A DNA stretch of 58,058 nucleotides, taken from assembly GCF_001039355.2 (NCBI RefSeq), contig NW_019774125.1:486684-544741 (forward strand), in the 5' to 3' direction. Source of the stretch: Lingula anatina (taxonomy: Eukaryota > Brachiopoda > Lingulata > Lingulida > Lingulidae). Below are positions 1 through 11,480 of this stretch, in pieces (the stretch's first letter is position 1; the number at the start of each line of letters is the position of its first letter). The notes beneath the pieces were generated by a model. It worked only from the letters and a program-made list of their open reading frames with translations, had not been told where the DNA came from and made no database searches. The position numbers and the translations under genes are program-made.

Positions 1-650
1 AAGTTCACACTTTGAAAATGCCAGAATGAGAAAAATGAAAATTTCACATAAAACTGCTTAAATTCAATAATAAATGATAACTCATTTGAGCTGGCTTTCT
101 TATTTGAACTGCATGCCAATCCTACAAATCATACTTGTAAGTTGAAAATAATAATAAGTAACACAGTTTTCTTTTCATAATGTTTGTAGTAGCAGTGCAA
201 AAAGATTGTTGTCAATTTTGATGTAACATTACATAATAAATTACAGAATAATTATCACCAATTTTTGATCATTGACTATAAATAGCATGGACATGTAGAA
301 AATTTGATTACCATTTAGCTTCATGTCCATGGGAGCTTCGAGTCCCACAATGAATATGCCAACATGATAAAAATGAATATTTCACTAAAATGTATAACTT
401 CCAGAAAAAGAAGCCAATTAGACTGCTTTTCCAACTCAGGCTGCATTTTTGTCCTTTGTTTCTTTTTTGAAAGTTTGACAATCATAAGTAACATGGTTTT
501 CCCATAATGGTCATCATGGCAGCAGCACCCAAAATTGTGTTTTCTTCTATTTTAATGCAATATTACATAATGCTTAAAAGCATAATGACCATCAGTTTTT
601 AATAATAAATACGTATCGTGGATTTTCAGAAAATGAGATTAGCATTGTTT
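1..650. repeat. Diverged ~330 bp tandem duplication
   Basis: Two successive blocks share the same ordered landmarks about 330 bp apart. A 'atgccagaatgagaaaaatg'-like motif (18-48) recurs at 352-385. 'aagtaacacagttttc...cataatg' (about 157-182) recurs at 483-508. A 'taacattacataat' stretch (223) recurs at about 548, and 'gtagaaaatttgattaccattta' (295) has a counterpart near 620. Identity is low, so this is an old duplication or a repeat family. No coding potential is visible. Confidence 0.5.
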
Positions 651-1126
651 ACATAACAATGGTCACATAAACAAAATGTTTAAACTTTATAACCTGATGT
701 ATTTTTTCTGAAATCTGTTTTCTTGTCCCAAAGCCTTTTCCACATATTCATCAAATGGGCAAGGAAAAGATAAAAGTGTGTCAAGGTCGTAGACAAAACT
801 GGATGAAGTGTATTTCTGTACTAATATCACATGGTAGTCCTGCAAGAAAAAGTGTTTCAGTTAATATGTTAAAACAATAATGTTCCTTACTCAATATTTC
901 CATCATTGGGCTTTCAGTTAAAATGAATTCAAGTAAAACTAGATGGTGTCGATGGGTAGCCATCGCATATCCCTGCACTTCCCCATATTATCAAGAGCAG
1001 CTCACCCCTAGGGACCACTTACCACACACGCACGTACACACGCACACACATATACACACATCACTGCTTCATCCAAGGTATTTAAAAATATAAATGTAAA
1101 AATATCTATAATGTTAAAAAATTTAG
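651..1126. other. Intergenic AT-rich DNA with a short CA microsatellite
   Basis: I see no gene here. A short (AC)n-like tract with interruptions lies at about 1023-1058. Small open frames have no recognisable domain and poor context. Confidence 0.5.
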
Positions 1127-2078
1127 AGTCAACCAACCCCCAGGGACAGCCCAACCCCCTGTTGCACTAAAATTCAAAAGTGCACATGCACATCTCTGAT
1201 GATGGGAAAACTAATCACCAAAGTTTCAACTTCCTACCTGCAAAGGTCTAGGAGAAAATAGCAGAAACTACAATGTGAAAAAAATTCAGAATCAACCAAC
1301 CCCCGGGCACAGCCCAACCCCCCGTTGCACTAAAATTCCAAAGTGTATATGCATATCCCTGATAATGGATCTTCCAATTCCCATAGTTTCAATTTCCTAT
1401 CTCTAAAGGTATAGGAGGAGATAGCAGAAATTACGATGTCATAAGTATTTAAAATCAATCACCCCCAAGGACAGCCCAATCCCCTGTGACACTAAAATTC
1501 AAAAGTGCCCATGCACATCCCTAATGATGGGTCAACTATTCACCAAAGTTTTAGCTTCTTAACTCTAATGGTCTAGGAGATGTCATAAGAATTTAGAATC
1601 AACCACCCCCTGGGGACAGCCCAACACCCTGTGGCACTAATATTCCCATGCACATCCCTGAAGATGGGTCTACCAATTCCATAAGTTTCAACTTCCTAAC
1701 TCTAATGGTCTAGGGCAGATAGCAGAAATTACAATGTGAAAAAAATTTAGAATCAACCCCCCCCCAAGGTAGAGCCCAACCCCCTGTGGCACAAAAATTC
1801 CAAAGTGCCCATGCACATCCCTGATGATGGGTATACCAATTCCCAAAGTTTCAGTTTCCTAACTTTAATAGTCTAGGAGGAGATGGCAGAAATTACAATG
1901 TGAAAAGAATTTAGGATCAACCACCCCCTGGGGACAGCCCAACCCCCTGTTGCACTAAAATTCTTAAGTGCCCATGCACCTCCCTGACGATGGGCATACA
2001 AATCACTAAAGTTTCAACTTCCTAATTCGAATTGTCTAGGGCAGATAGCAGAAATTAAAATGTGAAAAGAATTAAGAA

Positions 2079-2117
2079 TCAACCCCCCCCACCCCCCCCC
2101 CCCCACCCCCCCCCCCC
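2079..2117. repeat. C-rich homopolymer tract
   Basis: Nearly uninterrupted cytosines with two 'a' breaks replace the usual 'ccaccccctgggg' part of the minisatellite unit. It probably arose by slippage from that part of the unit. It is also a place where assembly is unreliable. Confidence 0.85.
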
Positions 2118-2733
2118 AGGAAGTGCAACAGAGTAGGGAGTGTTTTATTTTAAGTTTTATCTAAAGTTAAAAAAGTACCGCTTGGTGTGGAAAGGGACTA
2201 ATTATATATGTCAGAAGGTTTAAAGGCATTGATGACAGACAAGAATGTTAACATAGTCAAACGTAAATAGCCAAATTATTTTTTGAAGTACTGTGCCAAT
2301 AATCGACAGTAATGAAAGTCGTGGTAAATAAATGCAATACCGCGCATATATCTTCCACACCTTTAGATATTTATTAAATTAATTAGATATTTATTAAAAC
2401 TTTATTGTAGAGTATAATTTCTTCTTAATAAATATAATACAAATATAAATTTTAAAAATGAATGCTGCATGTTACGAACCGTCCATATTATACATTGTAC
2501 GTGTTGAAGTCATTTATGAATACACATTAGTTTTGTTATACTGTTACAGTTGTTTGTTATTCAGTACGTGAATATTGGTTTTAACTGGTTTCATTAAAAT
2601 TATTACAAAATTATGGAGATTTTATTCTAGTATCCATCGTGTTTGTGCCTTTATAAAATAATGACATAACAGATTAAATGTCTTTTTCATAATTTATTTT
2701 CTTAATTTTTCATGTTAACCAAAGTGTTCGGAA

Positions 2734-2734
2734 N
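2734..2734. other. Contig join (single n)
   Basis: A single undetermined base sits at an abrupt change from AT-rich sequence to the middle of a minisatellite unit. The other two 'n' bases in the window also sit at duplications, so this is probably an artificial join rather than a sequencing ambiguity. Confidence 0.8.
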
Positions 2735-3289
2735 CTCATGCACATCCCTGATGATGGGCGTACCAATTCCCAAAGTTTCAGTTCCCTATCTGTAATGGTC
2801 TAAGAGGAGTGGAAATTACAATGTTATAAGAATTTAGAATCAACCACCCCCTGGGGACAGCCCGACCCCCTGTGGCACTAATATTCCAAAGTGCCCATAC
2901 ACATCCCTGAAGATGGGTCTACCAATTCCGAAAGTTTCAACTTCCTACCTGCAATGGTCTAGGAGCAGATAGCAGAAATTACAATGCCATAAGAATTTAG
3001 AATCAACCACCTCCCAGGGTACAACCCGACCCTCTGTTGTACTAAAATTCCAATGTGCCCATGCACATCCCTGAAGATGGGTCTACCAATTCCCAAAGGT
3101 TCAACTTCCTACTTGCAATAGTCTAGGAGGAGATAGCGGAAATTACTAACACACAGACGCACGGACACCCGGACGGGCGGGATAACGATTCCCGACTTTT
3201 GTCCCAAAAGTGCAGGATTGATTAGAATGACAAGCCTTCCAATCAAACATGAAGTACACTGGGTTGATGATTCAGCCCGGGAGCCACCG

Positions 3290-3393
3290 GCTCATATAAC
3301 GGTTATTTTGGAGAACATTAGATTTGGCCTCGTTTTCAAAACTTGGAGCGGTAGCTCTAAGAAAATTTGGCGGGAGACGAAGGCATAGAGACA
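3290..3393 (+). promoter_or_regulatory. Promoter-like, CpG-richer segment with a possible untranslated first exon
   Basis: This stretch is less AT-rich than its surroundings. It contains TTTGGCGGGAG (about 3368-3378), which matches the E2F core, and ends with a strong splice donor, ACAG|GTAAGT, at 3393/3394. No start codon opens a useful frame in it, so if transcribed it would be an untranslated first exon. No partner exon is certain; the next plausible acceptor is at 4637/4638. Confidence 0.3.
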
Positions 3394-3969
3394 GGTAAGT
3401 TGTACATATGTTTGTGCAATGACCAGTTGATTTAAATACTAATGAATTTGACAGGACAGTACAGTATATGCTTAAGTTACATTTTATACACCGAAGTGTT
3501 CGTGTATCGAAATCACTGAGTATTCTCTGAAGTTACTGGCGAATTAGCAAAATGGCCGCACACAAAACGTCATTGTAAATATTGACTTTTGAACTGTGCC
3601 AAATGTAGCTTAAGGAGTTTTTTCTTTATCTGTTCCTGTTTTTTAATAGTTTGGCATTCGTTTATGAACAGGTAAATCTTTTAAGATGTGCGATGGTCTC
3701 TAATTTGTAGAATTTCAACATTTCCAACAAGCTGTATATTCACCGTACTGGGTACCTATCCTTTAGTTGATCGAGTGATGGCAGTGGCGTTCTGGTCTTA
3801 TGTATGGAATGAATGTCACCGTTTAAGTGAAATATTTTATTTGAATCTTGGCTTCGCATGCAATTTCTTCATGTTTTAGTGTGAAAAAGATGAAGTGGTT
3901 TGCAAAATGACATTGTCACCCGACCTGCATACGTATGTGCATATGGTGGTGCAGCGGTACTTGTTTGCA

Positions 3970-4010
3970 AAGCGGTGGGGGGGGGTGGGGGGTGGGGGGG
4001 GGAGGGGGGC
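3970..4010 (+). repeat. G-rich tract
   Basis: Long runs of guanine separated by single t or a bases give at least four G-runs of four or more. The sequence is capable of forming a G-quadruplex on the plus strand. No gene association is evident. Confidence 0.75.
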
Positions 4011-4436
4011 ATTGGTACCATCTGTTGTGAAAGATACAGTATTGTAAACTAACCATAGGCATGTTTTAAAAGATATGAAGCTTAAATTATGACTTTAAAC
4101 ATGTTTACTTTTTTAGAAAAAAACATGTTAACCCAAAATAAGTTTCATTGGTTGGGGGTTTTGAGGCGAAGAATGTCATAAAAATGCCAGTTTAACAAAG
4201 ACGAATAATATATGTATGTGTGTATGTTCATTAAATGAAACAGGATCTTCAATGATGAGGGCATATCATAGTGGGAAACACCAATATATATATATGTGGT
4301 GCTCTGACTTGCATGCGTTTTCTAATATTTTCAGGCCTTGATTCAAATTGGGTTTTTAATTGATGATGGCTGTGCAACTTTGCCCAAAGTTCAGATTCAG
4401 ATGATTTTTGTTTATAATTACTGTTATGAATTAAGT

Positions 4437-4502
4437 ATAAATAGTGCAGTTTAAGGTAAAGATTGATTGTAAATATAGTGCAGTTTAAGATAAAGACTGA
4501 TT
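4437..4502. repeat. Two-copy short tandem repeat (~33 bp)
   Basis: A unit of the form 'aaatagtgcagtttaagg' followed by 'taaagattgattgt' is repeated once with three or four differences. Confidence 0.7.
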
Positions 4503-4637
4503 GTTACAGTTTACCTATTACAAAGATTGCAATTAATTATTATTAATTTCAGTGTGTGAGCGTGTGACAAATGTAGTTAGAATTTTTTAAAATTATATTC
4601 TATTGAAAACTCTTATCATTTTTTCTTGGCTTGAATA

Positions 4638-4735
4638 GCATGAATGGGACCAGGATTACTCTTTTTGCCGTGCCTTGACCAGCAATTATCATAACAAAAG
4701 CACCTGGCCATCATTTCCAAATACTGTGTGGCAAT
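4638..4735 (+). CDS. Possible terminal coding exon of an unidentified gene
   Basis: After a pyrimidine-containing acceptor (…CTTGGCTTGAATAG|) a frame stays open for about 32 codons to TGA. The peptide begins HEWDQDYSFCRALTSNYH and ends …FPNTVWQ, a composition that looks protein-like (W, C, Y, charged residues). Poly(A)-signal-like AATAAA hexamers follow near 4984 and 5433. I do not recognise the protein, and no upstream coding exon was found between 3394 and 4637. It could equally be chance or part of a mobile element. Confidence 0.2.
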
Positions 4736-5962
4736 GAACACCACAACCTCTGCCATACTTCTAAGGGATGAAAAAATATATTTTTGAGCTGTGCTGTTGC
4801 TTATATTAATAGTTATTGGTTCTCAGTATATAGAAATGCAGTTTGTGAAATCATTTTAGGTTTTAACCACATGAAATTAGTTAAAAGTGTAAGGTATGTG
4901 CAATTAAACAATATATTGTTTTATTTTTACTGTGCAGGTTTTTTATATATGTGTAGCTTATAGATAATATCTACTCATCAAAATAAAACAAATTTAGGCC
5001 CTATTCAAATGCAAATATGGATTGGTACCTGGTATCAGTGAAAGAAAATTAATCTGACAACTCTGGCAAAATTTATGAAATTATATTATTTGTAAAATTT
5101 GAAGTGGTCTACTTTGTAAAGGGAAATTTTGTGTTAGTTGGTTAAAAATGTGTACCAATCAAGTAAGGTAGCATTAAATTATCACCTACTTGGTAATTAA
5201 TGTACAATGTAATGTAAAATAACAATTTTGCAACATACATGTACCACTAGTGTACATAACAATAACTTATGGGTGTTACAATCTGGTGATACCATGTTTC
5301 AGACAAGTTGAAATGTTTCAGAGTAGTTGAAATGTAAATATAAATTAAAATATAACAATTCAATAAATGTCTTTCATTTGTTATTTTTCATATTTTAATG
5401 AAAGGAATACCCTCATCAGTTGGCCTCATGTAATAAAAAGGTTTATTTACAATAAAAAAAGTTAAAATTCATTTGTATTTGCACCGTGGTAAGTGCCAAG
5501 AAAAATTATTTTCATTGTCCCCAATACTCAGTTGCTCTATATAAGTAATACTGTGTTAAGAAAAAACTAAAACGAGACTGAAGCTCATGAGAAATCACTA
5601 AGTCAAAGTGAGGCTTTTATACGGATACTGTAAGTGAGAGTTTTCAGGCTCACATGGCCGTGAATTGATTTGTGCCATTCACAGCCTAAGGCAAAGTTCT
5701 TTAAATGCTTAAATTGACAGAAAGCTGAATAAATTTGCTACTACTTACTGGTAATTAAAAGCTGTGCGGAGGGCTCTATAGATAAAAAGATCAGAGTTAA
5801 AGATGAACTTCCGTTATAGCTTTCGTAAATTTTCGATTTCAAACTATTTAACACTAAATAGGCTCTAGATCAATGTACATAATGTGACCCTCATAGCTGA
5901 GATATTGCTTCGTTTCTGACACCCTATAAATCTCCAAAATTTTAGCCGATTCAAAAGTGTAA

Positions 5963-6177
5963 GGCTGTATTCCCAGAGCTTTTAGCTCGATCTATCCCCG
6001 CGGGGAGTCTCACTAGATTACTGTCAGATAATCCGGCTTAAATGTCCGTCCTGCCTACTACAAGCTGTAAGGGGGTAATTAACTTTCGTGTCCGCCCGGC
6101 TGACAGCTATTTAGCGTGAACCCCCAGGGAGTTAGGTCGATCTAAAGTAGATCGATCTAATCTCTGGAAATGGGGTC
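5963..6177 (-). mobile_element. 215 bp PIF/Harbinger-like MITE, copy 1
   Basis: The element runs from GGCTGTATTCCCAGAG to CTCTGGAAATGGGGTC and is flanked by TAA on both sides (5960-5962, 6178-6180). The imperfect terminal inverted repeats continue into GATCGATCT-containing subtermini. A second copy of identical length, inverted, is at 47589-47803. The 3 bp TWA target duplication and short length fit a non-autonomous PIF/Harbinger element; no transposase is encoded. Confidence 0.85.
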
Positions 6178-6237
6178 TAAGACTTCCGGTGTGTTTAAAA
6201 GCCACCTAGTGGTAGACCGGTGGCTCCCAGGCTGATT

Positions 6238-7320
6238 GAATTTTCCAAAGTGCCCTTCTATAGGGGTGCCTCATCTGTCATCTACATTAATAATGCTTCA
6301 ATAATAAAATATCTTAATTTTTGTTTTACAGTATCATTTATCCACTATAATAAACAAATATCTATTGTACTTTTAATAAAACAATGGAATAATGATTACA
6401 AATAAGACTTCATTACACATAATCATACACTGAAACAAGTGAAACTATGTGTAGCTCTTTGAAAATGATTCCCTACCCAAACCACTGCATCATTTGGGTT
6501 GTCAGCTGCTCTTTGCATCCAGATTGGTATCTAAAATGTGGATAGAAATAATTTTTTCAACTAACCAATTAAAGTATTGATCAATGAAATAAGTAAAAGT
6601 GAAATGCCAGTGAATATCTATTTATTAAGTGAATATTTTTATATACTTAGCTTTAAATATGTATAAATATAGGAATATTATGAAGGCTTTAAACATACAT
6701 ATTAAAAATTTTACTGTAAGTACACACGTTGATGCTTTTATTGTCTTAAATTAAAATCTGATCCAAAAGGTTTTCATGTTTCATGTTTCAAAAAACTAGC
6801 TTACTGTCTTGTTCTTGTTGGAAATGAAAACAACATAAAAACAATCAATCTCTTCTGGGTGTGTATGTTTCACGTGCTCACATAACTTCCATATGTTTTC
6901 CTCACTGTAATGAATAGAAACAACTTAGAAGTCGTAATACAAAATACCCAGATGATAATGAAAAATAATTAATTTCAAGACAAACAAATCTAAAAAAAAA
7001 TATCAAGATATTTACAAAGTATATTCATAAATTGTTGTAGAAAAAGGACAACAAACTGGCTCAACTAGACAATGATTGGACCATAACCACACCTGGACTG
7101 TACAAAACTTTGTATTTATATTTAGCAAATAATTTTCAATATAAATGATACACTCACAGTGAAGGGTGAGATAAAATGGTATATTATTGTTATTACATAA
7201 TTTGTACAATACTGCTATGAGTGTGGTATGGTGCACAAGGTTAATTACACATGAAGTACATGTAGTTGAAGTACTAAAGACTAAATTATGAATCCTGGGG
7301 GGGGGGGGGAATCTCGATAA
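6238..7320. other. Intergenic AT-rich DNA
   Basis: No gene is supported here. Short open frames lack domains, splice context or start context. A poly-G run lies at about 7298-7310. Confidence 0.5.
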
Positions 7321-7362
7321 TCCAAAGGTTCATTGGTCTGAAGGTTCCTTGGTCCAAAAATC
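7321..7362. repeat. Short tandem 'aaggttcattggtc' motif
   Basis: 'aaaggttcattggtct' is followed at once by 'gaaggttccttggtcc'. It is a two-copy ~17 bp tandem motif next to a poly-G run. It looks like the edge of a dispersed repeat; its far boundary is not clear. Confidence 0.5.
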
Positions 7363-7799
7363 GTTTGTACGCGCCTCTGATGAACTACTTTATAACATGA
7401 CGTATTATAAGGAGTTACCGCCTACAGTAAAAAGTTATCAAGTGAAGTTACCGAAATTGCCTGTGAATTATTCAATGTTTCCGACATATTCGTATTTTTC
7501 TTTTTTACACATGGTATCTAAACGAAAGTTTGGCCCGCTTAAGTTTTACTAAAAGTGAAGGTTACGATCGATTTTACCAGTAGCAACTAGTGTAAACACA
7601 TTTCTCTCTCTTTGGAATGATATTGGACATCAGGTACGCTGAGTAAGACAACAATGTTTGGAAGAATGTTGCAGTTTTGTGTACAGTAAAGCTTCTCAAC
7701 CAGCTAGGCGTCAAGGTTTTTCGTAGTCAACCCGAACCATCGAACCTAACCCTGTCAACGGGCGCAGACATATTCGAGATCTCGTTTGCAAGACGGCTT

Positions 7800-7965
7800 C
7801 CAAAAGTGTGCTACACTGCCGCCATCTATCACTAAGCAAGTTGTTTATAAACCGCCATTTTGAAAAGTCTTTCTTTGTTTCCAACAGCATTGTGTAAGGA
7901 TTTTAAGCACAAAAAGTAATGATAAAAATTAAATAACAAGAGAAACAGTTGCATCCAAGCGAAAC
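7800..7965 (+). promoter_or_regulatory. CETN3: Centrin-3 promoter and 5' UTR region
   Basis: The 165 bp before the centrin-3 start codon contain two CCGCCAT motifs (7819-7826 and 7852-7859, the second reading CCGCCATTTTG). These match the inverted YY1-type core AAnATGGCGG often found at transcription starts of animal housekeeping genes. There is no clear TATA box. The transcription start is inferred to lie between about 7800 and 7900. Confidence 0.45.
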
Positions 7966-10963
7966 ATGAGCTTGTCACTCAGGTAAGGGGATTTTCACGA
8001 ATGCATCACTGTCACGTAACTCTTACAATGCACAAAGCGAAAAAATTATGGAAAATACTAGTATTTCCTTCACTCAGCTATGATTGAATAAGCTGCTTGA
8101 GAATGCTCTGAGTATGACAGAACTTGTGCAGTGTTGCAGAGTGTGGAGTGTGCCAGTTGTGATGCAGCATTGGTAGTGATAATGTCTGCTCTTACTGTCT
8201 AGACACCATAATCATGATTATGGATGAATCATCCATAAATAATACAGTTTCATGCATGGGTAAAAGTTAGTGTTCCTATTTATGCTTACTGACACTACTT
8301 ATACAATAACACGTATGTACTATTTGTGCTAACACGTGAAAGATGTAGGTAAATGTAACTGTGAAAGATGTAAGTAAATGTAACTGTATGATGGTCAGCC
8401 TTGCCTCTGTAGCAATCTGGGGGAGAAAATAGGATTCGAACCTGGGACTCTCGCAAAACATGCCACTGCTCTCCCAAGCCACAGCCAGTCACACCCCCCC
8501 CCCCCCCCAAAAAAAAAAAAAAAAAAAAAAAAAATTCTGAAAGACAAGTCCAACTCCGTCACTGTTGCCACCAATTGTAGCAATTTGGAGGGAGAAAACA
8601 CCTGATTTGAACCTGGGACTCTCACAAACCACATGTTTATCCTGTTGACAGTTGTTCTTTTGTAAATCAGATATATGGAAATCCTAGAATCAGGCCTGTA
8701 CACCTTTGAGGTCAGAAACACCCCAGCACCATCTGATGCCTCAGCAAGGCCAGATATGACCCAGGCTCAGATTTGGAATAGAATGAGTTACTAGTATATG
8801 AAAAAAATAAAAACATGCCCTTGGACCAGTATCTATAATCACATCAGGGCTTATCAAGAATTTGATTACTACACTGTATGCTGGGCTTTTTCTAGGAGAA
8901 AATTTTAGATAAATCAAAATTTGAACATCATTGATTACTTTTGTAAGAATTAAATGCATTTTACATGGCAGGATTGGACAATATCTACAGTGTAGGCTGT
9001 GTAGCTTTGTACAGTGCACCTGGACATGATCAGACAGAAATGTTTTTTAACTCACTTCTGATGGTTCCTGAGATTTGTTAAGATCTACAATAAAATCTAG
9101 TTCTGGGTTTTTTTTTTTTTTTTTGGAAACCTAGGCTCATGACTGCATGATATGTATGTATGGTGTATTTTTAGGTCAGAATTTTCCCTTGACAAGGGCA
9201 AACGGAGGAAGAGGAGGGAACTTGGAGAAGAACAGAAACAAGAGATCAAAGAGGCTTTTGATTTGTTTGATACTGACAAAGACAGAGCAATTGACTATCA
9301 TGAATTAAAGGCAAGTTAAGTTTATAAGTTTCTTGAGCTGACACAGAAAATTTTTTGTATCCTGAGAATGGCAGATTGTTTAAATATAAACTGTAAAATA
9401 AGACAACAATAATATTATCCACCTTTTTTCATGACACTAAGGCTGGCTTCTAAAGACAGTTATTACTATGTGAAAGATGTTAGGTTGGTAAGGCATTTCA
9501 GTTGACATACTGATATATTTTCCAGGTTGCAATGCGAGCATTGGGATTTGATGTGAAGAAAGCAGATGTCCTGAAAGTACTCAGGGACTATGACAGGGAG
9601 GGAACTGGAAAAATCACATTTGATGACTTTAATGAAGTCAGTAAGTACATGTTTTTTTCTATATGCTGGGAAGACATTCAAGGCCAGTCTTTGTAAGGAA
9701 AGAACTGTAAGCATATGCAATGCAGGCCTGAGGGTTCATCTTTAAAAAAGGCATAGTACAGAAATTTGAGTTTTTATATTTGTACACTCAGAATAATGTG
9801 ACACTCATGTGTCATGATTTCATTTCCTCGTAACATGGACCAGTGAGACATTTAGAATAGATATTCTTAGATTTCTTTAACATGTCTTCCATGACACAGT
9901 TTGGCTGTAAGTTTGAAAAACTCATCTTAAAAAAGAGGGTACATTTGTTTGCACTCAGTGGAAAAGATTATCAAATCTTTTAAGTTATTTGAGTTAAAAA
10001 GGTATTAAAAAAATTTTTTTTTCTCATCACATGGAAATGCCTTTTTTTCAGTGACAGATATGATGCTGGAGAGAGATCCCAATGAGGAAGTATTTAAAGC
10101 ATTCAAACTTTTTGATGATGATGACACAGGAAAAATTAGCATCAGGAATCTCAGAAGGGTGGCAAGGTAGGTGGTCTTAGCCATTTATCTTAGCCTTGTG
10201 CAAGCATTCATTTCTTTGTTTTTGAATGCTTAAGAAAAATCTACTTTGGAATTTAAAAAATTGTACAGATTTGTGTCAGTGACTCTCCTTACATTTTCTA
10301 TATCTTGGCACTACTTGAGTTAACATTTTAAATAGTACATGAGCATGTTAGTTATGATAGCAAGCAAGGCTATAAGCCACCAGCAATTGAGATAAGTTCT
10401 AGTGGATGAAAGTAGCCTATGAATGAAGAACTGGTTGATTTTCTAAGAGTCAAGTATCTTTTAATCTGTTAATATGTAGAATTTTCACTTATGGAAAATC
10501 GCATAAAAACAGCAGTGGAGCAACTAATGGGAATATTGTTGTGAAATCAAAAATAAAATAAAACTACTAAATATTTCAGGGAACTTGGAGAAAATATGAC
10601 AGATGAAGAATTAAGAGCCATGATAGATGAATTTGACAGAGATGGTGATGGGGAGAGTAAGTACTAAATAGAACAGCATGCATACAGTTGGTCTTTTCAT
10701 GCCCAGTATATCACAGTATATAAAGAAATATAATATATAAGCAGACCGCAATCTCTTATCATGTTGAGTTTGGTCATTTTAAAGTCATGTAGATACCATT
10801 TACCATTTTAATCAAGAAACATGATATGTAGTTTACACATGTCCATAACCATAACTTTGCTTGAAAGATATGAAATTGCATAAATAAATCTTGAATAAGT
10901 GCTAATGCTTGTTTTTCAGTCAATGAAGATGAATTCCAGGCCATTATGACGGGAGATACGTAG
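7966..10963 (+). CDS. CETN3: Centrin-3, complete gene in six exons
   Basis: This is the small EF-hand calcium-binding protein of centrioles and basal bodies. Coding exons are 7966-7982, 9175-9310, 9526-9640, 10052-10166, 10580-10656 and 10920-10963. They total 504 bp and encode 167 aa, the length I recall for human CETN3. Exon 1 codes only MSLSL plus part of an Arg codon. The basic segment [10 protein letters not shown] precedes four EF-hands with loops at residues 38-49 ([12 protein letters not shown]), 74-85 (degenerate: Arg, Glu, Gly at positions 2-4), 111-122 (Asn instead of Glu at position 12) and 147-158 (DRDGDGEINEDE, canonical). The segment [17 protein letters not shown] and the ending AIMTGDT are typical of centrin-3 rather than centrin-1/2. 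Splice phases agree throughout. Intron 2 has a GC donor (AAG|GCAAGT). The gene converges tail-to-tail on the EML-type gene. Confidence 0.96.
8334..8388. repeat. Two-copy 27 bp tandem repeat
   Basis: 'gtgaaagatgtaggtaaatgtaact' is followed by 'gtgaaagatgtaagtaaatgtaact', a recent local duplication in centrin-3 intron 1. Confidence 0.8.
8408..8660 (-). mobile_element. tRNA-like SINE pair in centrin-3 intron 1
   Basis: Two direct copies (about 8408-8500 and 8576-8660) share 'gtagcaat.tgg.gggagaaaa' and 'ttgaacctgggactctc'. On the minus strand each holds a pol III B-box-like GGTTCGAATCC (8432-8442) or GGTTCAAATCAG (8602-8613). The first copy also has an A-box-like segment upstream. Poly-C and poly-A tracts (about 8494-8534) separate the copies, which suits a retroposon tail. 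It is not a functional tRNA: I could not fold an acceptor stem from it. Confidence 0.6.
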
Positions 10964-11480
10964 TGGATGTAGGACATTAATAGACATCATTTGGTATGGA
11001 TATTAGCCATGGATATCATTAGATTTGTGCATGCTGTTGAATGATTGTTCATTGCAAATATGTGGACTGAATCAGAATTGATTTAATAATGAAGATGATG
11101 GATTTTGATCTCATTCTTGTCCTTTGATGACAAGTGTTGCAGACTTTAAAAAAATCAATAAACTGAGCCTTATAAAGATATCAACATAGATTTTCAATAG
11201 TATACACTTTCATCTTTTTTTTTTTTCACACTGACTTGATCTGTTATTGAAATGACAAAGATTCCCTTAGCAATGATTTTGTACTTGAATTCTACTTTTG
11301 GTGTACATTTAATGTTTTATTTATATATCAAAACAGTAATTTAAAATGGCAGAAGAAAATATTGTATATCTCATCTTAATATATATATAAACATTGAAGA
11401 AATTGCCCAGTACATGTGTGTCTATGAATGTATTGTACCGTTTGTAAAGTTGTTGTGAATAATAAAGTAGAAATAATTAT
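10964..11480 (+). other. CETN3: Centrin-3 3' UTR with AATAAA at 11461
   Basis: AT-rich sequence follows the TAG stop. A canonical AATAAA at 11461-11466 is followed by T-rich sequence, giving a likely cleavage site near 11480-11490. The opposing gene's stop codon is about 770 bp farther on, so the 3' UTRs lie close together and could overlap. Confidence 0.65.

Larger units (their letters stand above)
1127..3150. repeat. ~160 bp minisatellite, about nine units, interrupted
   Basis: A unit of roughly 155-165 bp starts at about 1127, 1288, 1450, 1588, 1749, 1912 and 2077, then again at about 2837 and 2999. Each unit carries the landmarks 'aatcaaccaccccc', 'gggacagcccaaccccctg', 'gcactaaaattc', 'cccatgcacatccctgatga' and 'ggtctaggag'. 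The array is broken between about 2095 and 2734 by poly-C and AT-rich DNA, and resumes mid-unit directly after an 'n' at 2734. Units differ by scattered substitutions and small indels. Confidence 0.9.
3273..6234. mobile_element. Possible 3 kb element bounded by an 18 bp inverted repeat
   Basis: CAGCCCGGGAGCCACCGG at 3273-3290 is matched, inverted, by 6217-6234 (reverse complement CAGCCTGGGAGCCACCGG), with one mismatch in 18. Both ends are flanked by ATT (3270-3272 and 6235-6237), which could be a 3 bp target duplication. No transposase frame is visible inside. This may be a non-autonomous DNA transposon, or two separately inserted copies of a smaller repeat. Confidence 0.4.

Noticed and set aside
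1127-3150. CRISPR-like array
   Set aside because: Units are ~160 bp with diverged repeats and no short unique spacers, and the genome is an animal's; it is a minisatellite.
3688-3879. 63-codon plus-strand frame as a small gene exon
   Set aside because: No recognisable domain, weak acceptor, and no donor or partner exon in phase.
8430-8500. Functional tRNA gene on the minus strand
   Set aside because: B-box-like and A-box-like motifs are present, but no paired acceptor stem can be made out and a second degenerate copy lies nearby; it is SINE-like.
8395-8721. 108-codon minus-strand frame with poly-Phe and poly-Gly
   Set aside because: It reads through a SINE pair and its homopolymer spacer, so it is repeat-derived.
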